Shown piece by piece: positions 1 through 6,360 of a stretch of 27,445 bases of DNA. Source of the stretch: CAZJHM01 sp964545925 (GTDB lineage: Archaea > Iainarchaeota > Iainarchaeia > Iainarchaeales > CAZJHM01). The position numbers and the translations under genes were made by a program. A model generated the notes under the pieces. It saw nothing but the letters and a program-made list of their open reading frames with translations, was not told the DNA's origin and made no database searches. Where the stretch lies: positions 1 through 27,445 of the forward strand of contig CAZJHM010000007.1 of assembly GCA_964545925.1 (NCBI GenBank). The letters run 5' to 3'. Numbering within the stretch: position 1 is the first letter of the stretch; every line of letters starts with the position of its first letter.

Positions 1-5
1 AAAAA

Positions 6-773
6 TCAGTTACAGGTTCCAGCCAACAAAGTCAATATATCTCTTGTTCCAGTTGCTAAACCTAAGACAGCAACAGCAACTTTCACAAATCTACCGAAGT
101 CTTTGTCTTTTTCTTTATCAACAATCTTTATCACTAAAACAGCCAAAACAATCTTCAAAAGAATAAAAAGAACAGGATGTAATTCAAGAATAAATGCAGA
201 AACAAAATGTTGTTCTCCGCAAGAAAACAAACCAACAGCAACAGAGGTTGTGGAGGAATCTAAAATCTGTCCAAAAATTAAAGCTTTGTTTTCAATCTTT
301 CTCTCAATTTTAAAAATCTTTATAACAAAAAAATAAATCAATAAACTCAAACCTAAAGCAAGAAGAAATCCAAAAAATTCTTTTCCATTTAAAATCCAAA
401 AAAGAGAAACAATTCCTCCGAGAAGAAATCCAAAATATCCTACATATTTTTTATCAATAGAAAATCTAGAAGCTAAAAGATAACTTGAGACAAAAAACCC
501 TCCAATCAAAATATAGATTCCAGGAGTAATAGTATAAAATCCAAATTCAAGAAAATCGCAACTCCGTGGGAAAAAACCTAAATCTTCAAATACTCTCAAT
601 CCACTACCCAGAAGAATAAACCCAATAACAAGAAAAACTAAATTTTTTTCTTTCTTAAATTTAGGATAAAGAAACCAAAGAACAAAAAGAGCAATCAATC
701 CATATACCAAAGTATTCACAGGATTATATCCATTATTTTCCAAAATAGGGCGACAGAAATATTCATATATCAC
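6..773 (-). CDS. DUF63 family multi-pass membrane protein
   Basis: A 255-aa integral membrane protein with about seven hydrophobic segments. It matches the archaeal DUF63 family by the N-terminal YNPVNTLVYG motif (residues about 16-25), TPGIY near residue 83, QILDSSTTSVAV near 168-179, an E-x-H-P stretch near 197-200 and the C-terminal GLATGTRD motif. No biochemical function is known for DUF63, and none can be read here. The start is GTG at 773; no other plausible start lies nearby and the family N-terminus fits this position. It is divergent from the Trm5-like gene at 824, and one TATA-like box between them (795-804) lies about 25 bp from both starts. Stop TGA at 6-8, so the gene is complete. 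Family call is confident; role unknown. Confidence 0.85.
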   Translation of the reverse strand: MIYEYFCRPILENNGYNPVNTLVYGLIALFVLWFLYPKFKKEKNLVFLVIGFILLGSGLRVFEDLGFFPRSCDFLEFGFYTITPGIYILIGGFFVSSYLLASRFSIDKKYVGYFGFLLGGIVSLFWILNGKEFFGFLLALGLSLLIYFFVIKIFKIERKIENKALIFGQILDSSTTSVAVGLFSCGEQHFVSAFILELHPVLFILLKIVLAVLVIKIVDKEKDKDFGRFVKVAVAVLGLATGTRDILTLLAGTCN

Positions 774-794
774 ACTAAAACAAGAAACAATTTC

Positions 795-804
795 TTTTAA
801 ATAA
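795..804. promoter_or_regulatory. Single TATA-like box between divergent genes
   Basis: TTTTAAATAA is centred at about 799.5, 24-25 bp before the ATG at 824 (+) and 26-27 bp before the GTG at 773 (-). Read on either strand it is a plausible archaeal TATA box, and no second candidate fits the 50-bp gap. Both mRNAs would be leaderless. The sequence and spacing are seen directly; promoter activity is inferred. Confidence 0.6.
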
Positions 805-823
805 TTCTCTTCTAAATTAAATT

Positions 824-1822
824 ATGCTTGGATTAAAAATAGAGCCTAAATATGCTGAAAAAGCAAAAAACGAACTTCAAAAGAAAAATCTTTTAGAGAA
901 ATATGAGCCAATAAAAGAAAAAAAATCAATCATTTTTCCAATAAAAGAAAAGTCAGATTTTTCTTTCCCACATTCTTTCACAAAAAAGAAATTCAAATCC
1001 TATAAAGAAACCTTGAATTTAAAAGAAAGTCTAAAAAAACATTTAACAAAAAAAGAAATGGAGTCTTTAATCTCTTCATACGATACAGTGGGAAACATTG
1101 CTGTCTTACAAATCCCAGATAATCTAGAAAAAAAAGAATCTATAATCGCAGAAACTCTCTTGAAATCAAACAAAAATCTAGAAACAATCTGCAAAGTAAT
1201 TTCTCCCCACCAAGGACTTTTCAGAATCCAAGAAATAAAACCAATTGCAGGAAAGAAAACAACAATCTGCACATACAAAGAATCAAAAGCACTATTTGTA
1301 TTTGACTTAAACAAAACATTTTTTTCCCCACGTTTATCAACAGAAAGATTAAGAATCTCCAAACTAATAAAGAAAGGAGAAAAGATTGGAGCTTTTTTTG
1401 CAGGAGTAGGTCCCTTCCCAATAGTTTTTGCAAAAAACTCAAAAATGAAAAAAGCAATAGCAATTGAATTAAACCCAGAAGCATTTAAAGCAATGCAAGA
1501 AAATATTCTAAGAAACAAAGTCCAAGACAAAGTAGAGGCTATTTGTGGGGATGTAAGAGAAAAAGCAAAGAATATGAAATTCAATAGAATAGTTATGCCT
1601 TCTCCTCACACAGCAGATACTTTTTTAGACATAGCAAAACAATCTTCTAAAAAAGGAACAATAATACATTACTATACTTTTGCCCCAGCAAAAAATTCAT
1701 ATTCAAAAGCATTAAAAGAAATAAAAAAAGAATTCAAGAAAATCAAAGTCTTAAGAAAAGCCAAAGTCCGTTCTTTCTCTCCTTCTAAAATTCAAATAGT
1801 AATTGACTTCCAAGTTCTCTAA
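824..1822 (+). CDS. trm5: Trm5-like tRNA (guanine-37 N1) methyltransferase
   Basis: Predicted SAM-dependent methyltransferase of the Trm5/Taw2 family, which in archaea makes m1G37 next to the anticodon and prevents frameshifting. At 332 aa it has the usual size. Visible family blocks are SYDTVGNIAVLQIP in the D2 region (about residues 85-98), FSPRLSTERLRI (about 166-177), the SAM-binding block FFAGVGPFPIVFAK (about 191-204) and IELNPEA. The motif that is normally N-L-P in Trm5 reads M-P-S-P here (near residue 259), so the usual Asn is absent. The paralogue Taw2 (wybutosine pathway) is the main alternative, but FSPRLSTER and the overall length favour Trm5. The start is ATG at 824 with a TATA box 25 bp upstream and no leader. 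Confidence 0.82.
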   Translation: MLGLKIEPKYAEKAKNELQKKNLLEKYEPIKEKKSIIFPIKEKSDFSFPHSFTKKKFKSYKETLNLKESLKKHLTKKEMESLISSYDTVGNIAVLQIPDNLEKKESIIAETLLKSNKNLETICKVISPHQGLFRIQEIKPIAGKKTTICTYKESKALFVFDLNKTFFSPRLSTERLRISKLIKKGEKIGAFFAGVGPFPIVFAKNSKMKKAIAIELNPEAFKAMQENILRNKVQDKVEAICGDVREKAKNMKFNRIVMPSPHTADTFLDIAKQSSKKGTIIHYYTFAPAKNSYSKALKEIKKEFKKIKVLRKAKVRSFSPSKIQIVIDFQVL

Positions 1823-1842
1823 CGGCATTTTACCCAAGTTCT

Positions 1843-1851
1843 TTTTTTAAA
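1843..1851 (+). promoter_or_regulatory. TATA-like box of the PIN nuclease gene
   Basis: TTTTTTAAA is centred 25 bp before the ATG at 1872, predicting a leaderless transcript that starts independently of the upstream methyltransferase gene. Position is seen; function is inferred. Confidence 0.5.
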
Positions 1852-1871
1852 CACTTAGACAAAATCTAATT

Positions 1872-2285
1872 ATGAATAAGTATTATTTGGACACTTCAAT
1901 TTGGGTAGATTATTTTGAAGACAGAAAAGATAATCTTAAACCATTAGGTGAGTTTGCCTATATTTTTCTTAAGACTTGTATAACTAAAAATAACATTATA
2001 ATCTATTCTGAACTTGTAATTTTTGAATTAACTTCGATTTACAGTTATTTTCCTAATAAAATATTTTCTTCTTTTGAAAAAATAATGTGTAATTCAAAAA
2101 TCTCTCCTAAACAAATTCAAGAAGCCGAAAAAATTTCCAGAGAAAGAAAAATACCTTTTAATGATTGTCTACATGCAATAATTGCCAGAGATACAAATGC
2201 AATGTTAATTACAAGAGACAAACATTTTAATAGTCTTTTAGATATTGTAGAATCATTAAAACCTGAAGAAGTTATTTTTGAGTAG
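1872..2285 (+). CDS. VapC-like PIN domain ribonuclease
   Basis: A 137-aa single-domain PIN protein, most like VapC toxins, which are Mg2+-dependent RNases. The acidic active-site pattern is complete: D7 in YLDTSIW, E52 in the VIFELTS helix, D98 in FNDCLHA and D116 in TRDKHF. Cleavage of RNA is family knowledge; the target cannot be read. Partner arrangement is odd: no antitoxin gene precedes it. Instead a ribbon-helix-helix gene lies tail-to-tail on the other strand and the two ends overlap by 14 bp. The ATG at 1872 follows a TATA box at about -25. It could be a toxin with a convergent antitoxin or a solitary PIN nuclease. Confidence 0.85.
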   Translation: MNKYYLDTSIWVDYFEDRKDNLKPLGEFAYIFLKTCITKNNIIIYSELVIFELTSIYSYFPNKIFSSFEKIMCNSKISPKQIQEAEKISRERKIPFNDCLHAIIARDTNAMLITRDKHFNSLLDIVESLKPEEVIFE

Positions 2286-2547
2286 TTTTTAGAAATTTAT
2301 CTAATTCTTTAGAACCTGTTTTATTGCGCCATTCTTGAAATTCTTTATCACTAAATTTATTTTTACCTTTCATTGTTCCTTTATTTTCTAAAAGTATTCT
2401 TATTGCTCTTTCTTTTTCATTTTCTCTTAAACTATTTCTTATTGCTTCTCTAATAAATTCGGTTTTTGTCCCATAATTAAAATCAGTTATGTCTTTTTCT
2501 ATTCTTTTATTTGTTTTTTCATCCAATCTTAAACTAATTACTTCCAT
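2272..2547 (-). CDS. Ribbon-helix-helix (CopG/VapB-type) DNA-binding protein
   Basis: A 91-aa protein. Residues 1-40 form a ribbon-helix-helix domain: the strand EVISLRLD, then a helix from about residue 9, then the TKTEFIREAIRNSL helix typical of CopG/VapB-type dimeric repressors. The remaining 50 residues are charged and could bind a toxin. The start chosen is ATG at 2547; a TTG six codons upstream is possible but the ATG places the RHH strand at the N-terminus and sits 27 bp from a TATA-like box (2571-2578 on this strand). A perfect palindrome abuts this ATG (2548-2560), which suggests autoregulation. Its 3' end overlaps the convergent VapC-like gene by 14 bp. Probable antitoxin by position, or an independent regulator. 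Confidence 0.8.
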   Translation of the reverse strand: MEVISLRLDEKTNKRIEKDITDFNYGTKTEFIREAIRNSLRENEKERAIRILLENKGTMKGKNKFSDKEFQEWRNKTGSKELDKFLKTTQK

Positions 2548-2560
2548 ATTACATTGTAAT
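2548..2560. promoter_or_regulatory. Palindromic candidate operator at the RHH gene start
   Basis: ATTACA-T-TGTAAT is a perfect 6-bp inverted repeat with a 1-base spacer, directly next to the RHH start codon (2545-2547) and downstream of its TATA-like box (2571-2578). Bound protein would cover the predicted transcription start. RHH repressors commonly bind short palindromes, so autoregulation is a reasonable inference. The arm sequence does not recur at the VapC-like promoter. Confidence 0.45.
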
Positions 2561-2587
2561 ACCAAAATCTTTTTAATATCTTCTATA

Positions 2588-2618
2588 AAAAGGATTGGAA
2601 TACAGAAAAGGATTAAAA
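2588..2618 (+). promoter_or_regulatory. scpB promoter with 9-bp direct repeat
   Basis: A TATA-like TTAAAA (2613-2618) is centred 25 bp before the scpB ATG at 2641. The 9-mer AAAAGGATT occurs at 2588-2596 and again at 2606-2614, 18 bp apart, the second copy running into the TATA-like box. The repeat may be a TFB/regulator site or chance in AT-rich DNA. Confidence 0.4.
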
Positions 2619-2640
2619 ACTCTTTTTCCCTACTAAAACT

Positions 2641-3108
2641 ATGGAATTAAAAAAATTAGTGGAAGCCGCACTTTTCATAAATGCAAATGATTTAGATATT
2701 AAAACTTTAGCCCAAGAACTAAATATAGAAAAACCAAAATTAATGAAAATCTTAGAAGAACTCCAAGAAAGATATAATTCAGATAATTCAGCAATTGAAA
2801 TAATCTTGGATGAACAAAAAGCAATGATGAGAATAAAACCAGACTTAATGCCTAAAGTAGCAAAATTTTCCTCTCAGTCACTTTTTGATAAAGGCACAAT
2901 GAAAACTCTAGCAATAATTGCTTTTAAACAACCAATTCTTCAATCTCTCTTAATCAAATACAGAAACACAAAAGCCTATGACCACATTCAAAAACTTTTA
3001 GAACATGGTTTTATCTATAGGGAAAAAAGAGGAAGTTCATATCTTCTAAGAACAACAAAAAAATTCTATGACTATTTTGGAGATTCTTTGAAAGAAGCCC
3101 ATACCTGA
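2641..3108 (+). CDS. scpB: ScpB-like chromosome segregation/condensation protein
   Basis: A 155-aa ScpB-family protein, normally a winged-helix dimer that works with the kleisin ScpA and SMC in chromosome organisation. The N-terminal half (ALFINANDLDIKTLAQEL, about 8-25) and the second winged helix with IIAFKQPI (about 92-99) match the family, as does the closing GSSYLLRTTKKFYDYFG. No scpA or smc lies in this window. The ATG at 2641 follows a TATA box at -25 and should be leaderless. The last 37 bp overlap the 3' end of enolase on the other strand, so the C-terminal residues of both are encoded by the same DNA. Length is slightly short compared with bacterial ScpB. Confidence 0.82.
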   Translation: MELKKLVEAALFINANDLDIKTLAQELNIEKPKLMKILEELQERYNSDNSAIEIILDEQKAMMRIKPDLMPKVAKFSSQSLFDKGTMKTLAIIAFKQPILQSLLIKYRNTKAYDHIQKLLEHGFIYREKRGSSYLLRTTKKFYDYFGDSLKEAHT

Positions 3109-4319
3109 GAAAAGAATTTTCCTTTATCTACTTCATCTTCAATCTCAAGCAATCTATTGTATTTAACTAATCTTTCACTTCTTGCAGGAGCTCCAGTTTT
3201 TATTCCATATGCTCCTAAACCAACACTTAAATCAGCAATAAATGAATCCTCAGTATCTCCACTTCTATGAGAAACAATTGTTTTCCATCCTCTGCTTCTA
3301 GCTAATTTATGTGCTTCAATTGCTTCAGTTAATGTTCCAATTTGATTAACTTTCAGCAAAAGTCCATTAACTGAATTTTTAACTATGGCTTGATGCATCC
3401 TAGTTAAATTAGTTGTAAGCAAATCATCTCCAACAATCAAAACATTTTTTGCTTTTCTTTTAAGTTCTGCAAATGCCTCAAACTCTTCTTCATTAAATGG
3501 ATCTTCAATACTAATAATAGGATATTTTTTAATCAAATCAACATAATAATCAACCATTTGTCCACTATCCATTTTTTTCCCATCAATCAAATATCTGCCA
3601 GAAGAAAAGAATTCAGAGCCTGCACAATCCAAAGCAATCTTATATTTTGAACCAGCTGAAACAAGCAAATCTAAAGCTTCAGAAGTCTTTTTAATTGAAG
3701 GAGCAAATCCACCTTCATCTCCAACATTTGTTCCTGACTTTCCATATTTCTTTTTTATTTTTTCTTTTAAATTTTGATATGTTTCACTAACAATCTGCAT
3801 ATTCTCGGAAAACTTTTTTCCAGAAGGAACAACCATAAACTCTTGTATGGCTAATCCAGAACCAGCATGTTTTCCTCCATTCAAAACATTACTAAATGGA
3901 ATAGGCATTTTACATTTCTCACCAGATAAACGAGAAACATAATCATACAAACAGCCATTACTCCCAGCTCTTGCAATAGCCATACTAACTCCAACAATTG
4001 CATTTCCTCCTAATTTAGATTTATTAGAAGTTCCATCCATTTCACACATTTTCTTGTCTATTTCTCTTTGTTCCCCTAATTCCATTCCTTTCAATTTAGG
4101 AGCAATCTTTTTCTCAATATTTCTAATTGCATTTATTACTCCTTTTCCATTATATTTTTTTCCACCATCTCTCAATTCCAAAGCTTCATGACTTCCAGTG
4201 CTTGCCCCAGAGGGAACATCTGCACTAAATTTCTCCCGTCCACAATAAACATAAACTCTCAATGTGGGATTTCCACGACTATCAAAAATTTGCCTTGCTT
4301 TTATTTCAGTTATCTTCAT
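3072..4319 (-). CDS. eno: Enolase (phosphopyruvate hydratase)
   Basis: Interconverts 2-phosphoglycerate and phosphoenolpyruvate in the cytoplasm. The 415-aa protein has every expected block: GNPT and SGASTG in the N-terminal domain, the EFM and DEGGFAP acidic sites, the metal ligands in DCAGSEFF, SIEDP and GDDLLTTN, the catalytic Lys of KVNQIGTLTE, the SHRSGDTED loop and the C-terminal IKTGAPARSER. It is therefore likely active. It is the last gene of a minus-strand operon: its ATG overlaps the stop of the upstream flavoprotein gene as ATGA (4316-4319). The 3' end overlaps scpB by 37 bp. Together with the PEP synthase at 14702 it covers formation and use of PEP. Confidence 0.97.
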   Translation of the reverse strand: MKITEIKARQIFDSRGNPTLRVYVYCGREKFSADVPSGASTGSHEALELRDGGKKYNGKGVINAIRNIEKKIAPKLKGMELGEQREIDKKMCEMDGTSNKSKLGGNAIVGVSMAIARAGSNGCLYDYVSRLSGEKCKMPIPFSNVLNGGKHAGSGLAIQEFMVVPSGKKFSENMQIVSETYQNLKEKIKKKYGKSGTNVGDEGGFAPSIKKTSEALDLLVSAGSKYKIALDCAGSEFFSSGRYLIDGKKMDSGQMVDYYVDLIKKYPIISIEDPFNEEEFEAFAELKRKAKNVLIVGDDLLTTNLTRMHQAIVKNSVNGLLLKVNQIGTLTEAIEAHKLARSRGWKTIVSHRSGDTEDSFIADLSVGLGAYGIKTGAPARSERLVKYNRLLEIEDEVDKGKFFSQVWASFKESPK

Positions 4320-5215
4320 TTTTTAACACCTCTTAAATATTCAATAACAGAAAGCCCTGCTTGAGCACCTTCAGCAGCAGCCCATACTGCTTGCATTAAT
4401 TTTCCTGTCACATCTCCAGCAGCAAATATCCCATTAACAGAGGTTTTTTGTTTTTCATCACAAACAATAAACCCTTTTTTATCTGTCTTTAATCCCAATT
4501 CTTTGGAAAATTTCTTATCAGGAAGAAAGCCAGCATAAATAAAAACTCCTTTTGCTTTAATTTCTTTTTTCTTTCCTTGTTTTTCAATAACAATTTCTTC
4601 CAATTCTTCTTTTCCTTTAAATTCCAAAACTTTCCATCCCTTCAAAACTTCAATTTTTTTGTTTCTAGCCAATTCTTTTTTATATATCTCAGAACAATTC
4701 AATTCAGTTAAAAATTCAATTAGATAAACTTTCCTACAAAACTCAGAAAGAAAAATTGCATTTGTAGCTCCAGAATTCCCTCCTCCAATTACTACAACAT
4801 CTTCATCACTAAACACAGGTCCATCACAAACAGCACAATAACTAACTCCTTTTCCATATAATTCTTTTTCTCCTTTTATCTCCAATTCTCTATGCTTAGC
4901 CCCACTTGCAATCACAACAGTTTTAGCTTTCCATTTTCCATTTATCAAAAATCCATTTTTCTTTTCAATCTTTTCTACTCTTTCATCAATAAATTCTGCT
5001 TTATTTTTTTTTGTTTGTTCAATAACTTTTTCCATTAATTCAATTCCTCTAATTTTTTCAAAACCAGGGTAATTTTCAATATGCACAGCTTTAGCAGTTT
5101 GTCCCCCAGGATTTTCATCAAAAACAGCACATTTGTATCCACCTCTTTGCAAATAGATAGCACAAGCACAACCTCCTATTCCTCCTCCAACAATTACACA
5201 ATCAAATTCTTTCAT
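4316..5215 (-). CDS. trxB: Thioredoxin-reductase-like flavoprotein
   Basis: A 299-aa low-molecular-weight thioredoxin reductase homologue. The FAD-binding VIVGGGIGG begins at residue 8, the redox-active dithiol is Y-CAVC-DG (C127/C130), the second dinucleotide fold is VVVIGGGNSGAT (about 140-151), and FAAGDVTG closes the FAD domain. Where NADPH-dependent enzymes carry HRRxxxR after the second fold, this protein has LIEFLTELNCSEI, so NADPH is unlikely to be the donor; NADH or another donor is possible. The start is ATG at 5215, one base after the stop of the DHH gene; a longer frame extending upstream would sit inside that gene. The natural partner might be the glutaredoxin-like protein at 17212-17442. 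Confidence 0.88.
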   Translation of the reverse strand: MKEFDCVIVGGGIGGCACAIYLQRGGYKCAVFDENPGGQTAKAVHIENYPGFEKIRGIELMEKVIEQTKKNKAEFIDERVEKIEKKNGFLINGKWKAKTVVIASGAKHRELEIKGEKELYGKGVSYCAVCDGPVFSDEDVVVIGGGNSGATNAIFLSEFCRKVYLIEFLTELNCSEIYKKELARNKKIEVLKGWKVLEFKGKEELEEIVIEKQGKKKEIKAKGVFIYAGFLPDKKFSKELGLKTDKKGFIVCDEKQKTSVNGIFAAGDVTGKLMQAVWAAAEGAQAGLSVIEYLRGVKK

Positions 5216-5216
5216 A

Positions 5217-6263
5217 CTAACCCTCAAACAATCTAACAAGATTTCTTTTATATTTCCTATAATTTCTTCTTGCCATATTTGCCCCAGCCGCAGGAATATG
5301 TCCGCCTGTTCTAACATTCAGTCCTTCAACAGCTTCTTTAAGCAAATCTCTGACATTATATCCTTCTCTACATCTTGCACTTATCTTTACTTCGCCATTG
5401 TTTTTAGCAACAATTATCAAAACTTTTTTAGGGTATTTTCTTACTAATCTATTAATAACATGAGATTTCAATCCAGAATATTTTGTTTTCATTTCCATTA
5501 TCCACAAATCTCCATGTTTTTCAATATTTTTTATTGTGTCTTTCTCAACTTTCTTTATTTCTTTCTCAAATTTATTTTTTATCAATAAATATTTTTTAAA
5601 ATCAAAATCTTCGGGTCTGGAAATTCTTATTAAATCCTTAAGAACAACATTAACTTTCCTTGGAGCAATAGCCTCAACACTATCCACAACTTTCTTAATC
5701 TCCAAAACATCTTTTAGTGAATATCTTCCTCTTTTTATTTCTTCATTTGTAAATTTCTTCCATCTTTTGTCTGCACAATCTCCGTAAATTCCTATTATAA
5801 CCTTCCATCCTATTTCTTTTATATCAATTATTTTTGAAAATAAATCATATGATAATTTAGAAGCAGGATATTCATTTGGAGGAATCTTGGAAAATTCATC
5901 TGCCTTTATTATTATCACATTTCTTTTTTTCATATGTGAATTTTTATGATGATCAATCAGAAGGATGCTTTTAAGAAATTTCAATTTCTCAAAATCAGAT
6001 GGTTCGGAATCCATATTCAAATCAACAAAAATAACATGTTGTATTTTCTTTTTTTTCCCTCTCTTAATAAGTGCCTCTCCTCTATCCAAAGCCCCATAAC
6101 TAAAATATTCATTTGCAACAATATTTTTTCCCATTTTTCTAAGTGCATAATTAACAATACTTGCACCAGATATTCCATCCGCATCTGAATGATATATAAT
6201 GCTAACTTTTTCCTTTCCTTTTATATTGTCAAGTGATTTTTTTAATTTTTTTATAATCGACAT
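5217..6263 (-). CDS. DHH/DHHA1 family phosphoesterase (RecJ-like)
   Basis: A 348-aa protein with the DHH domain (residues about 18-170) and DHHA1 domain (about 260-335). Metal-site motifs are intact: HSDADG at 25-30, FVDLN near 79-83, DHH at 104-106 and GDCAD at 161-165; the DHHA1 part has ISARCREG and GGHIPAAG (about 320-327). Such archaeal proteins act as single-strand exonucleases (GAN/RecJ-like, partner of the GINS replication complex) or nanoRNA/cyclic dinucleotide phosphodiesterases; the sequence alone does not separate these. It is first in the operon with the flavoprotein and enolase (1-base gap to the former). Start ATG at 6263; an AT-rich element lies about 23 bp upstream. Confidence 0.87.
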   Translation of the reverse strand: MSIIKKLKKSLDNIKGKEKVSIIYHSDADGISGASIVNYALRKMGKNIVANEYFSYGALDRGEALIKRGKKKKIQHVIFVDLNMDSEPSDFEKLKFLKSILLIDHHKNSHMKKRNVIIIKADEFSKIPPNEYPASKLSYDLFSKIIDIKEIGWKVIIGIYGDCADKRWKKFTNEEIKRGRYSLKDVLEIKKVVDSVEAIAPRKVNVVLKDLIRISRPEDFDFKKYLLIKNKFEKEIKKVEKDTIKNIEKHGDLWIMEMKTKYSGLKSHVINRLVRKYPKKVLIIVAKNNGEVKISARCREGYNVRDLLKEAVEGLNVRTGGHIPAAGANMARRNYRKYKRNLVRLFEG

Positions 6264-6330
6264 TTAAACACCAAGTTACTAATTATTTTTGTTTTTACTT
6301 GTTTTTATACTTGTCCTTTTATCTCAAAAC

Positions 6331-6340
6331 TATTATATAT
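6331..6340 (+). promoter_or_regulatory. TATA box of the 411-aa PIN-like gene
   Basis: TATTATATAT is centred 25 bp before the ATG at 6361 and decides that start over a TTG at 6289, which would lie upstream of the box. A leaderless transcript is predicted. Confidence 0.55.
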
Positions 6341-6360
6341 CTCTTTTGCTTTTATTTTTT

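Noticed and set aside
1000..1584. Long minus-strand frames inside the Trm5-like gene, and similar antisense frames within other genes
   Set aside because: AT-rich coding strands with few antisense stops produce such frames; none has a start signal, a promoter or a recognisable domain.
5216..5317. N-terminal extension of the thioredoxin-reductase-like gene
   Set aside because: The extra residues overlap the end of the DHH gene and precede the family N-terminus; ATG 5215 puts the FAD motif where it is normally found.
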